Shown: positions 15,582 through 23,777, numbered from the stretch's first letter. The stretch is DNA of 64,000 nucleotides from Thiomicrorhabdus sp963677355 (GCA_963677355.2 CAXXXQ010000001.1:496001-560000), one strand, 5' to 3'. Program-made: numbers and translations. Notes: generated by a model not told the origin, from the sequence alone.

Positions 15582-15611
15582 GCCTCCGGCCTAGGCCTCG
15601 GTAGAGGCTTA
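15579..15611 (+). other. Hairpin between rubredoxin reductase and DUF302 genes
   Basis: TAAGCCTC (15579-15586) pairs with GAGGCTTA (15604-15611), and the loop contains the palindrome GGCCTAGGCC. No T-tract follows. The structure starts at the rubredoxin-reductase stop codon and its 3' arm abuts the AAGGA ribosome site of the DUF302 gene, so it could affect translation or mRNA processing. Confidence 0.5.
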
Positions 15612-15625
15612 AGGAATGTATCAAG

Positions 15626-16024
15626 ATGAGCGTAAACCCTAACGGCCTCATTTCTATTGAAAGCAGCAATGACTTTGCAACGACTCTGGCTAAACTGGAG
15701 TCGGTTATCGCCGCCAAAGAATTGATTCTATTTGCCAAAATCGATCATGCGGCCGGTGCACAAAAGATCGGTAAAGAACTGGCGCCAACCACTCTACTGA
15801 TCTTCGGCAGCCCGAAAGCGGGTACCCCGCTCATGGAGTGCTCGCAAACGTTCGGCATTGATCTACCTTTAAAAATCCTGGTTTGGGAAGATGTCGGTCA
15901 GACAGTCAGATTAAGCTATAACGACCTGACCTATTTGGCTGAGCGCCACCATGTCTTTGAGTGTGCCAACATTGACCTCTTAAACTCTGTGCTAGAGAAC
16001 ATCAGCCGCCAAGCGGCAGAATAA
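15626..16024 (+). CDS. DUF302-family protein
   Basis: A 132-residue cytosolic protein of the DUF302 family. The middle matches the family core: VIAAKELILFAKIDHAAGAQKIGKELAPTTLLIFGSPKAGTPLM, then the PLKILVWED block. DUF302 proteins are small alpha/beta proteins often found near sulfur and redox genes; no activity is firmly established. It is the last gene of the OsmC-flavoprotein operon and ends at a strong terminator. Confidence 0.85.
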   Translation: MSVNPNGLISIESSNDFATTLAKLESVIAAKELILFAKIDHAAGAQKIGKELAPTTLLIFGSPKAGTPLMECSQTFGIDLPLKILVWEDVGQTVRLSYNDLTYLAERHHVFECANIDLLNSVLENISRQAAE

Positions 16025-16053
16025 AATTCCCAGCTAATTTTTAGCCGCCATAA

Positions 16054-16108
16054 AAAAACCTTCTTCAAATGCGCCGTGATTTTCACCCCGCATTTGAAGA
16101 AGGTTTTT
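16054..16108. terminator. Strong bidirectional terminator
   Basis: A perfect 20-bp stem (AAAAACCTTCTTCAAATGCG at 16054-16073 against its complement at 16089-16108) with a 15-nt loop is followed by a T-rich tail on both strands. It separates the DUF302 gene from the convergent sigma54 activator gene. Confidence 0.9.
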
Positions 16109-16177
16109 CTTTTTCTCTTCCCGTCACTCCCAAAGCGATCTAGCTCTATTTGTTTCTATTTGTCGGCTGCCTGTCTT

Positions 16178-17923
16178 CTATTCAAGCTCAAGCTTCTTAA
16201 GACGGTAGTTGTATTGTCTAGGCGTCATATTCAGCAACATGGCCGCTCGAGTCTTATTACCATGCGCCGCTTCCAGCGCATTTAGCAGTTTCTCCTTCTC
16301 TCCCTCGGAAACCCGCCAATAAGTACGAGTACCATCTACAGGTTGCATTTGAGCATAAGGCTCGACAAAAGCTTGAGCGGCCGCTACAGGAGCAACATAG
16401 CCCCCGCCGTCTTGAGGCATCACCATCTCGGGCGGCGGTTGAGAAACCATCGGCATGGCAACCGCTTCTTCCTGTAGTTTAGACTCCGACTCTTTACCGC
16501 CCAATATAATGCCGCGCTCTTCGGAAATGATTCGATTAATCAATCCGGTAGAAATTAACCGGTCTTTATCTGCCAATAGCACCGCTCTTTTCACTACGTT
16601 TTCTAACTGACGAATATTGCCCGGCCAATCATAATGCTCAAGGAAATTCATCGCATCCGGATCGAACAACGCACTGGCACCATATTCTTGGTTCGCCTGA
16701 TTCAGAAAATGACGGGCGAGTAGCTTAATGTCCCCCTCCCGCTCCCTTAGAGACGGCAGCTCAATAGGAAAAACATTGAGGCGGTAAAATAGATCAAGCC
16801 TGAAACGCCCCTGGTTTACCTGCTCGTGCAGATCCTTATGAGTCGCGACAATAATCCGGATATCAATCGGAATCGGTTTAGTACCGCCGATACGGGTAAT
16901 CGTCCGGTCTTCAAGCACACGTAACAGTTTAGCTTGCAGACCCAGCTCCATATCCCCGATCTCATCCAGGAATAGGGTGCCGTGGCTAGCCAACTCCATC
17001 TTACCTTGTTTGGTTTGCGTCGCACCGGTAAAGGCGCCCTTCTCATATCCGAACAATTCGGATTCCAACAAGTCTGCCGGAATGGCAGAACAGTTAATGG
17101 CAATAAAAGGCCCATCTTGACGATGAGAAGCTAAGTGGAGCATTCGAGAAAATCTTTCCTTACCGGTCCCCGACTCCCCTTGGAGCATAACGGTAACCGA
17201 CGTATTAGTCGCTCTTCCGACTTTGTTCAGAGCACTCATTAAGGCAGGACTTTCTCCAATAATCCCGTATTGGCTTCCTTGACCGACAGCCATGGCACGT
17301 AGCTGTTCGTTTTCTTCTTTAAGGATTTTGGTTTGCTGTTCGATCATGGAGTGAACAGCTAGGATTTCACTAATAAACAAGGCGATTAACTTAAGCAGAC
17401 TGAGATCTTTATCCAGCTGTCGATGACGATTGCTAAGACGGTTTACCGCGAGAACACCCACCACAACGCCGTTACGCATAATCGGCGTGGCTATAAAAGA
17501 GACTTTGCCTTCAGGAAGAGTACTGCGATCAACGGTACGGAAAAGGTAATCATCCTCTTTATCAATATCTGAAACAATCACCGGAGTCCCGGTGTACATG
17601 ACTTTACCGGAAATCCCTTCGCTCATAGCGAACCGGCTGCGAGAAATCTCTTCATCCGTCAGTCCGTATGAATAGGCGCAATAAAGGTATCCCGATGTAC
17701 CGTCCTGTAACAAAACTCGGCCGCGGTTCAATCCCATCTGTCTCGAAATCAAACTCAAAATCTGGTGAATCGCTCTTTGCGGATTATTGGCATTTTCAAT
17801 CTGTTCGGCAGCTTCTTTAATGACTAGATATTCGGAATGATTTGCAATATCCAATAGCTCTTGTTCTTTCACAAAATAGGCCTTTTTGGCGGAATGGTTT
17901 TTAATTAAGTTTATTGTTGACAT
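16178..17923 (-). CDS. Sigma54-dependent activator (GAF-AAA+-Fis, NifA-like architecture)
   Basis: A 581-residue enhancer-binding protein. The GAF sensor domain spans about 35-195 (MSEGISGKVMYTGTPVIV, FIATPIMRNGVVVGVLAVNRL). The AAA+ domain has Walker A GESGTGKE at 249-256, the sigma54-contacting GAFTGA at 296-301 and Walker B GTLFLDEIGD at 315-324. A long Pro/Met/Gly/Gln-rich linker (about 480-530) precedes a Fis-type helix-turn-helix (NKTRAAMLLNMTPRQYNYRL). The layout is that of NifA, but no nif gene is present. Since both flanking operons have sigma54-type promoters with upstream operator pairs, it is very likely their activator. The GAF ligand is unknown. Confidence 0.92.
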   Translation of the reverse strand: MSTINLIKNHSAKKAYFVKEQELLDIANHSEYLVIKEAAEQIENANNPQRAIHQILSLISRQMGLNRGRVLLQDGTSGYLYCAYSYGLTDEEISRSRFAMSEGISGKVMYTGTPVIVSDIDKEDDYLFRTVDRSTLPEGKVSFIATPIMRNGVVVGVLAVNRLSNRHRQLDKDLSLLKLIALFISEILAVHSMIEQQTKILKEENEQLRAMAVGQGSQYGIIGESPALMSALNKVGRATNTSVTVMLQGESGTGKERFSRMLHLASHRQDGPFIAINCSAIPADLLESELFGYEKGAFTGATQTKQGKMELASHGTLFLDEIGDMELGLQAKLLRVLEDRTITRIGGTKPIPIDIRIIVATHKDLHEQVNQGRFRLDLFYRLNVFPIELPSLREREGDIKLLARHFLNQANQEYGASALFDPDAMNFLEHYDWPGNIRQLENVVKRAVLLADKDRLISTGLINRIISEERGIILGGKESESKLQEEAVAMPMVSQPPPEMVMPQDGGGYVAPVAAAQAFVEPYAQMQPVDGTRTYWRVSEGEKEKLLNALEAAHGNKTRAAMLLNMTPRQYNYRLKKLELE

Positions 17924-17970
17924 AGTATCATTTAGTATCCAAAATCAGAAATTTATAGGCGGGTAAAAGT

Positions 17971-18183
17971 ATGTCGATATCGTGTTCAATCTATGACAGA
18001 CTCGAGCTCTACTCCATGCACCAGCAGAGCTTGAAACTGACGTTTGCTTTCCCTGAGGACGAAAGTTTTCAACTAGTGGCGAAGATTGCTGACTTATATG
18101 TGAGAGAGGGTAAAGAGTATCTCTTGACCGACAGTGGCCAAGAGTACCCGTTAGATTTTTTGATTAATGTTGAAGTAATGTAA
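17971..18183 (+). CDS. Small Rof-like protein (possible Rho-binding antiterminator)
   Basis: A 70-residue protein, MSISCSIYDRLELYSMHQQS onward, that resembles the Rof (YaeO) family. Rof binds Rho and inhibits termination. The I-x-C-x-x-Y-D-x-L-E-L start, the beta-strand LKLTFAF, and the AKIADLYVREGKEYLLTDSG block line up with remembered E. coli Rof. It is slightly shorter than Rof (about 84 aa). It is divergent from the sigma54 activator (47 bp apart) and convergent with the ABC permease. The assignment comes from motif memory, so the family call is moderate and the function inferred. Confidence 0.6.
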   Translation: MSISCSIYDRLELYSMHQQSLKLTFAFPEDESFQLVAKIADLYVREGKEYLLTDSGQEYPLDFLINVEVM

Positions 18184-18215
18184 TTTAACTAAGTGAATTT
18201 AATTTCGTTTTTTAA

Positions 18216-19052
18216 TTACTCAACGTGCCACGAGAAACGTTTAATCAACTTCATCGCAACGAAATCAAGCAAATACCCGATCACACCGATGACCACGACC
18301 ATGGCTGCCAACTTGTCATAATCCAAAGTATCACGCGCATCGTTGATGGCGTAACCTAGACCCGAAGTGACCCCCAGGTATTCGGCCGGTACCAAAACCA
18401 CCCAAGCCACACCGATTGCCAAGCGAATCCCGGCAAACACATCTTGTGCGATGGCAGGCATAATGACTCGACGTAGCATCTGATATCCGTCAGCACCCAA
18501 GTTTTTAGCGACTCGGAACCAGTTAGGGTCAATTCGCTGCACACCGTGAGCGGTACCGAAAATAATCGGCCAAACAGTCGCCATAACCAATAGGAAAATG
18601 ATCGCACCGTCCCACGTCTCGAATGCCAATACCGCGATCGGCATCCACGCCAACGGACTGATCATTCGCAAAAACTGGAAAGGCATGTTCGCGACCTGAC
18701 GGAAACCGATAAAGTAACCGACCAGAACACCCACCGGAACCCCGATGACAACCCCCCAGAATAGACCGATTAAGATTCGGTATAAACTAGAGTAAATGGT
18801 TTCCCAGATAGAACCATCTGCGATCAGTTCCCATAAAGCCGCCAAAGTCGGCGCCGGTGCAAAGTTTGCAAATGCTTCGGTATCCGGATTGGATTCAATC
18901 AGAATACCTCCAATCCACCAAAGTAGTAGCAAGATAGACATACCCAATGTGGCATTGGTAAAGCTTTGTACCCCTAGAGGCATCTTGCCGTAGCTACTTC
19001 TGACATTCGCAAACCAACTCGTTTTCGGAGGTAGTGTTGCTACTGTACTCAT
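18216..19052 (-). CDS. ABC importer permease (NrtB/TauC/SsuC family)
   Basis: A 278-residue inner-membrane permease with about six helices. The cytosolic EAA-type loop reads VAKNLGADGYQMLRRVIMPAIAQDVFAGIRLAIG, the pattern of nitrate/taurine/sulfonate/cyanate importers. It starts inside the stop of the substrate-binding protein gene (ATGA-type overlap) and is the last gene of the three-gene importer operon. Confidence 0.9.
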   Translation of the reverse strand: MSTVATLPPKTSWFANVRSSYGKMPLGVQSFTNATLGMSILLLLWWIGGILIESNPDTEAFANFAPAPTLAALWELIADGSIWETIYSSLYRILIGLFWGVVIGVPVGVLVGYFIGFRQVANMPFQFLRMISPLAWMPIAVLAFETWDGAIIFLLVMATVWPIIFGTAHGVQRIDPNWFRVAKNLGADGYQMLRRVIMPAIAQDVFAGIRLAIGVAWVVLVPAEYLGVTSGLGYAINDARDTLDYDKLAAMVVVIGVIGYLLDFVAMKLIKRFSWHVE

Positions 19053-20302
19053 AGTTCAAACACCTCCTTACGCTCGGTAGGGTTAGCAGGATCAACACCT
19101 TTTACCTTGTCCCACACACCGTATTTATCCATGGCGTTCTTCACAAATTCATAGTTAACCAAATCATTAGCAACAAAGTCGGTATCTAGATCGTTCAAGA
19201 AGCTGATATCACCGGTTACCTTAGTTTCTTTCAACTGGTCAATAATAAACTTGGTTGCTGATGGATATGGGTAAGGATTGAAGTCGATACGACCCACATC
19301 CCAATCTTCGTGCTTGATCGCATCCGGTTGCTCATAATGAGTAGGGTCATAGTCGGTCATCGCTTTCAGAACCACTTTGGCTTTCATTGGCAGATACTTC
19401 TTGCCTTCACGCGACAACATGTGCGCCACTTCTTCTTTGTTCTCTTGTGCATAGACCGCACCACGAACCACCGCGTTCATGACCTTCTGAGACCATTCTT
19501 TCTTCTTCTCTGTATGTTCGTCATGCATACACACTACGCAGCAAGGGTGGTTTTTCCAAATATCACCGGTGAAGCGCAACATTTTCCCACGTGCCAATAC
19601 TTCACCCGCCGCATTGAAAGGCTCTGCAACAATGAATGCATCAATTTTCTTAGCGGCCAATGCTGGCGGCATATCTGGTGGCGGCATAATCTGTAGGTTA
19701 ACTTGGTTCGGTTTAAGCGGTTCTTTCTGATCTTGAATAACCGGCTCAAGACCTGCATTTTTAAGCGCCATCTGCAACACGATGTTATGCATTGAGTACC
19801 AGTAAGGCACGGCAACCTGCATACCACCTAGATCTTCGAACTTTTCAACGTTGGTGTGTTTACCAACGACCAAACCGGAACCGTTGGTGTGTGCCCAACC
19901 GGTAATCTTGACCGGGAAATTGTTGTTATAACGCATCCAAACCGGGATTGGCTTCAAAAAGTGAACTAGATTAAATTTATGAGCCGCAAAACCTTCAATC
20001 AAAGGTGACCAACCACGAATCAGGGTTGGCTTTTCAACCTTAAGGCCTTCGTCTTCAAAGAAGCCCATCGCGTGCGCTACCAAAAGTGCACTTGCGTCGG
20101 TAATCGGCAAATAACCGATACGAACAACTTCATCTTCAGGCATTTCAGGAACCGCAAACGCTTGATTAGGCAAACTCATTGCCGCAGCCAAGCCACCGGC
20201 AGTCGCCATGCCGTCCAGAATAAACTCACGACGTCCTTTCTCTTTATTAAAGGTGTAATCAATGCGGGACATTTCATTTTCAGGGTTACAATATTGACAC
20301 AT
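19049..20302 (-). CDS. Tat-exported substrate-binding protein (NrtA/CmpA/CynA-like)
   Basis: A 417-residue periplasmic binding protein. A twin-arginine signal is visible (KGRREFILDGMATAGGLAAA, RR near 24-25), ending in NQAFA. The mature part starts VRIGYLPITDASALLVAHAMGFFEDEGLKVE, the usual opening of the nitrate/bicarbonate/cyanate/sulfonate-binding family. An odd CxxC (MCQYCNPENE) precedes the Tat signal. That start is favoured because GGAGATAGAGCA lies just before it, whereas the internal ATG (MSRIDY) has no ribosome site. The ligand cannot be read from sequence; cyanate, nitrate or a related anion fits the cynS context. Confidence 0.88.
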   Translation of the reverse strand: MCQYCNPENEMSRIDYTFNKEKGRREFILDGMATAGGLAAAMSLPNQAFAVPEMPEDEVVRIGYLPITDASALLVAHAMGFFEDEGLKVEKPTLIRGWSPLIEGFAAHKFNLVHFLKPIPVWMRYNNNFPVKITGWAHTNGSGLVVGKHTNVEKFEDLGGMQVAVPYWYSMHNIVLQMALKNAGLEPVIQDQKEPLKPNQVNLQIMPPPDMPPALAAKKIDAFIVAEPFNAAGEVLARGKMLRFTGDIWKNHPCCVVCMHDEHTEKKKEWSQKVMNAVVRGAVYAQENKEEVAHMLSREGKKYLPMKAKVVLKAMTDYDPTHYEQPDAIKHEDWDVGRIDFNPYPYPSATKFIIDQLKETKVTGDISFLNDLDTDFVANDLVNYEFVKNAMDKYGVWDKVKGVDPANPTERKEVFEL

Positions 20303-20331
20303 TGCTCTATCTCCAAATATTTATAAAACTG

Positions 20332-21126
20332 TTAAGACGCCAATTCGGCTTGCTCTTGAATTTCTTTCTGTTTTTCAAGATCGATTTTTTCGAACTCGGC
20401 GAACAACTCGTCTTTGAGCTGCCCAAACTCCGCAGTGCTGCGGTCACGTGGATAAGGAAGATCGACCTCTTTCGATCCGACGATAATTCCCGGGTTATGA
20501 CTCATAATGACCACCTTATCCGCCATCGCAACAGCTTCCTCGATATCATGTGTAACTAGAACCATAGTGATATTTTGATCATGACAGATCTGTGCTACTT
20601 CGGTTTGTAGTGCAGATCGGGTAAAGGCGTCCAAGGCAGAAAAAGGTTCGTCCAACAACAAGACTTCCGGCTCGGTCGCCAATGAGCGCGCCAAGGCCAC
20701 ACGCTGCTGCTGACCACCGGACAACTGCTGCACATTTTTATCTTTATGCTCTTGCAGACCCACCATATCCAGCAGGTCTTCAACTTTCTGCTCGTTACCT
20801 TTATAGGTTCCCGCAAATACAAGCCCCAATGCCGCGTTCTCTCTTACGGTCATCCAAGGATACAAAGACGGTTTTTGAAACATCATGTTCCACTTTGCAC
20901 TTGGCTTGTGAACAGTGTGCCCATTAATGCGAACTGCGCCTTCAGACGGGATTAACAACCCTGCCAGCATTTGTAATAGAGTAGACTTACCGCAACCGCT
21001 TCGACCAATCAACGCAGTTAGCTGCCCTTTTGGGATTTTCAGATTGATATTATCTAGAGTAGGACTTGTCTGTTTTTTATTGTAATAATGAGTTAAATCC
21101 GAAACCCATATGCTTGAAGCCGACAT
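20332..21126 (-). CDS. ABC importer ATPase (NrtC/TauB/SsuB family)
   Basis: A 264-residue ATPase with Walker A GRSGCGKST (about 40-48), signature LSGGQQQRVALARSLA, Walker B VLLLDEPFSALD and the switch histidine in VLVTHDIEEAVAMAD. It is the first gene of the importer operon (ATPase, binding protein, permease). It is preceded by a sigma54-type promoter and upstream operators. Confidence 0.92.
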   Translation of the reverse strand: MSASSIWVSDLTHYYNKKQTSPTLDNINLKIPKGQLTALIGRSGCGKSTLLQMLAGLLIPSEGAVRINGHTVHKPSAKWNMMFQKPSLYPWMTVRENAALGLVFAGTYKGNEQKVEDLLDMVGLQEHKDKNVQQLSGGQQQRVALARSLATEPEVLLLDEPFSALDAFTRSALQTEVAQICHDQNITMVLVTHDIEEAVAMADKVVIMSHNPGIIVGSKEVDLPYPRDRSTAEFGQLKDELFAEFEKIDLEKQKEIQEQAELAS

Positions 21127-21170
21127 AAACTCTCCTAATTAAAATTCTTTCGTATAAAAACAACTTATAC

Positions 21171-21190
21171 ATTGCACTATGCTTGCCATA
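21171..21190 (-). promoter_or_regulatory. Sigma54 promoter of the ABC importer operon
   Basis: On the minus strand: TATGGCAAGCATAGTGCAAT. GG and GC are 10 bp apart; the -24 is TGGCA and the -12 is GTGCAA, the best match of the three sigma54 sites in this window. The transcript would start near 21158, 32 nt before the ATPase start codon. Confidence 0.75.
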
Positions 21191-21274
21191 AAACGAAAAA
21201 ACCTTAATAAACAATCAGTTAAGCCACAATTACCACTTCTTACCCCCCCCTAGACAGACAAACCAGGCTTAATT

Positions 21275-21327
21275 TGTTTACAATTATCTACAATTTGCAC
21301 CATAGGTGTACAGTCAAATTGTTTACA
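21275..21327. promoter_or_regulatory. Upstream operators of the ABC importer operon
   Basis: TGTTTACAATTATCTACA (21275-21292) is TGT-N12-ACA and closely matches the operators at 12319 and 12361. A second TTGTTTACA lies at 21319-21327, with a TGTACA half-site at 21307. Between them is the palindrome TGCACC-ATA-GGTGTA (21296-21310). The sites are about 125 and 160 bp upstream of the inferred start. The remainder of the 493-bp gap (21127-21619) holds a C-tract (21243-21250), AT-rich sequence and the porin terminator; no gene is seen. Confidence 0.65.
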
Positions 21328-21573
21328 TACTGAAAATAAGCGCTCTTAAATGACACTTAAACCCAACAAAAACTGACAATAACACTCTGTTTCGTTTTCC
21401 GGCCTCCTCACCCAATAAATAACTTGTATCAGATAAACCAAGACAAACCCAGAATCGCTCAGGGAAACAAATCCAACTTGTCAAACTTCAGTAGTTAAGC
21501 TAATTAAAGCTTAAAAAACTATTTAACAAACGCACACCACACTCAAGCTTTCTCTTAAATCCTCAAAACAAAA

Positions 21574-21596
21574 AAAGCGGCTATAAGCCGCTTTTT
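21574..21596 (-). terminator. Terminator after the porin gene
   Basis: AAGCGGCTATAAGCCGCTT hairpin flanked by an A-run and T-run, 25 bp beyond the porin stop codon; it could act on both strands. Confidence 0.85.
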
Positions 21597-21619
21597 TACC
21601 GTTCAATTAAGAATTGAGA

Positions 21620-22855
21620 TTAAAACTTAGCCTCACCCCAGATCCACAATTTATTAGTATCAACTAAACGAGTGGTCAGATCATCACCCGCATCGTAGCT
21701 TGCATATTTGATACCAGCAGAGTAAGTTTTATTGAACTTTTTCGCCGCCAACAAATTGTATTCAGAGCCGTAATCATCACTTGCCTTATCGGAAGTATAA
21801 TCATGATAGATGGCCGCCAGTTTCATACCCAACGCTTTACCTGAAACGGAAATATACTGGTCAACCAAACCGTTGACCGGCGTTCCACCAAGCGGCCCGA
21901 TGAACATATCAGCCCAACCGTTATACAGATGCACCGTTCCCAACGGCGTTTGGAAAGAAGAATCTCCGTCACCACCCAAGGTCTCTTGACCGACTTTCAA
22001 TACCGCCGGCCCTAGGTTTACACCCAGCTCGACCAAGCTATAATCTCCGCCGATATCATTGCTATCTTCATACTCTTTCTGAGTTGCTAAGGCAACATGA
22101 TAAAGCAGCTTGGCATTTTCAGAGATCGCAGTCTTACCTTCAAGTCTTGCACCGTAAGTTGCGCTATCCGTACCCGAACCTTCTTCAAAGTCTAACAGGT
22201 ATGCAAATGCGGACAGCTTCGCTCCCGGAACGATATTTGAAGTCACTTTCGCTGCATGCGAATCCATCTCTAGATCGACACCGATTGGGTTATTTGCATT
22301 GACAATATAAGCGTAGTCAAGATTGAATAACGGGGAAGGCGTATAAGACAGCGATCCGCCAGAATAGATCTGCTCTTTCTGACGCCAACCAACATTACCT
22401 AAGAAACGATTATCGAAAATAATACGCTGCTTACCTACTTTTGCCTTAAACATATCCGAGGTATATGCAATATTCGCTCTGTTTAAGATCGTAAACGTCG
22501 GATCAAGCACAACCGCTCTATCACTATCACCACCACCATTTGGGCCTGGAGTGAAATAGTCGTGACGATCACCTAGAGAAGCAGTATCAGACATTTCAAC
22601 AAACGCACTGAAGCCGTTGAAATCACCTGTCTTATACCCTACACGAATACGCTCAGTTAATGCAGATGCATCTTTTTTATTATCTTGTTCAACACCTTCA
22701 TATCGAACTCGCAAGTCAACTGTAGGGGTTCCGCCGGTTAATGCCTCAGTAAACGCATCGGCCTGAGCGGATGTCGTCACTGACATATTTAAACAAACTG
22801 CCGAAACAGCAAGAGGAATAAGTTTTTTTGATAATTTGAACTCTGAATTGCTCAT
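21620..22855 (-). CDS. Outer-membrane porin (OprD / alginate-export-like beta-barrel)
   Basis: A 411-residue outer-membrane protein. The signal peptide is about residues 1-33 (KKLIPLAVSAVCLNMSVTTSAQA). The mature part is made of alternating beta-strands (VDLRVRYEGVEQ, AFVEMSDTASLGDR, AKVGKQRIIFDNRFLG, SYTPSPLFNLDYAYIVNA) and ends in a C-terminal aromatic residue (WIWGEAKF), as expected for a barrel. The family is the alginate-export-like / putative porin group common in marine gammaproteobacteria. It lies upstream of and in the same direction as the ABC importer but is separated by its own terminator. It could supply outer-membrane entry for the imported solute; this is inference. Confidence 0.82.
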   Translation of the reverse strand: MSNSEFKLSKKLIPLAVSAVCLNMSVTTSAQADAFTEALTGGTPTVDLRVRYEGVEQDNKKDASALTERIRVGYKTGDFNGFSAFVEMSDTASLGDRHDYFTPGPNGGGDSDRAVVLDPTFTILNRANIAYTSDMFKAKVGKQRIIFDNRFLGNVGWRQKEQIYSGGSLSYTPSPLFNLDYAYIVNANNPIGVDLEMDSHAAKVTSNIVPGAKLSAFAYLLDFEEGSGTDSATYGARLEGKTAISENAKLLYHVALATQKEYEDSNDIGGDYSLVELGVNLGPAVLKVGQETLGGDGDSSFQTPLGTVHLYNGWADMFIGPLGGTPVNGLVDQYISVSGKALGMKLAAIYHDYTSDKASDDYGSEYNLLAAKKFNKTYSAGIKYASYDAGDDLTTRLVDTNKLWIWGEAKF

Positions 22856-22996
22856 TTAGTAACTCCTAGATTGGTTTCACGCCTATATTGGCAAAAACCA
22901 AACCTAAATCATTTATTCTTTTTATATCAGTAAGTTATGATATTTAAACAAGCAAAATCTCGAAGTTAATCGGTATTAACCACTAAAAACATAACA

Positions 22997-23036
22997 ATTT
23001 GTTATATTTTGTAATCATTTGTTATATTTTATTTAC
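22997..23036. repeat. Tandem 20-bp direct repeat upstream of the porin
   Basis: Two 20-bp units share the 14-mer ATTTGTTATATTTT at 22997 and 23017. The first overlaps a 15-bp palindrome ATAACAATTTGTTAT (22991-23005). A 20-bp period, near two helical turns, suggests a pair of regulator sites. The surrounding 358-bp gap (22856-23213) is AT-rich and contains no gene. An inverted repeat ATATCA...TGATAT (22924-22943) and a weak GG-N10-GC match (minus strand, 22891-22904) lie nearer the porin. Confidence 0.55.
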
Positions 23037-23213
23037 TTTTGTCGCTTTATGCATGCAGACATAAAATGAAAAAACCTTCCGGCTAGCCATCCAAATCCAA
23101 TACAGCATTCCACTATTTTCGATAAAACCTAAAGTTCCATGTTTTTTTCAATATTCATTATTGATTCGGAACGTAAAATGGTTCTAACCCCTAGATTAAA
23201 GAGGAATTCAACC

Positions 23214-23777
23214 ATGCTTTCATTCAAAAGAAATATGATTTTAAAAGTGGTGTTGCCCATCTTATTTGCAATCGGATTATCGGCATGTAGTAGCAACCCG
23301 GTAATTCAGGATTATTCGAGTCAAACGACGTTTAGCAACTATCAGACCTATCAATGGCTTCCGGAAGGCCCGTCAACTCGTATACAGACCATCCAGCCCT
23401 TTGAAGCCAAACGTATCGAACAAGCGATCATTAACAGCTTGCATAAAAAAGGCGCTTTGATTGTACGTGACCAACCGCAGGCCTATATCAGCTACAACTA
23501 TCAGATTCACCGTACTGAAACCCTCGAACCGTCAACCAGTGTGGGGGTTGGCTTTGGCAGCAGACATTTCGGATTTGGAGGAATGTTTCCGGTCGACTAT
23601 GAAACTCGAATATATGAAGATGCTATTTGGACAATTAATATCTATGACAATGAGAAACACTTGATATGGCAAGGAAGAACAAGCAGACCGCTTGAGACTT
23701 TTGCCTCGCCGCAAGAGAGTGAAGCTTATACCCAACAAGTCATTGATGCCATTTTGGATCAATTCCCGCCGAAATAA
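23214..23777 (+). CDS. DUF4136 outer-membrane lipoprotein
   Basis: A 187-residue lipoprotein from the ATG at 23214, chosen because AGAGGA precedes it and a lipoprotein signal follows (NMILKVVLPILFAIGLSAC, lipobox LSAC). The longer upstream frame has no ribosome site. The mature part matches DUF4136: FSNYQTYQWLP near the start, an AQAYISY-like strand (PQAYISYNYQI), a Gly-rich GVGFGSRHFGFGGMF loop, and the closing TINIYDNEKHLIWQGRTSRPL. The function of the family is unknown. Confidence 0.85.
   Translation: MLSFKRNMILKVVLPILFAIGLSACSSNPVIQDYSSQTTFSNYQTYQWLPEGPSTRIQTIQPFEAKRIEQAIINSLHKKGALIVRDQPQAYISYNYQIHRTETLEPSTSVGVGFGSRHFGFGGMFPVDYETRIYEDAIWTINIYDNEKHLIWQGRTSRPLETFASPQESEAYTQQVIDAILDQFPPK

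Noticed and set aside
16178..17923. Naming the activator NifA
   Set aside because: The GAF-AAA+-Fis layout matches NifA, but no nif genes are present and the operator spacing differs (N12 instead of N10).
21296..21310. TGCACC-ATA-GGTGTA as an NtrC site
   Set aside because: Half-sites are two bases closer than the NtrC consensus, so it was kept only as a palindrome.
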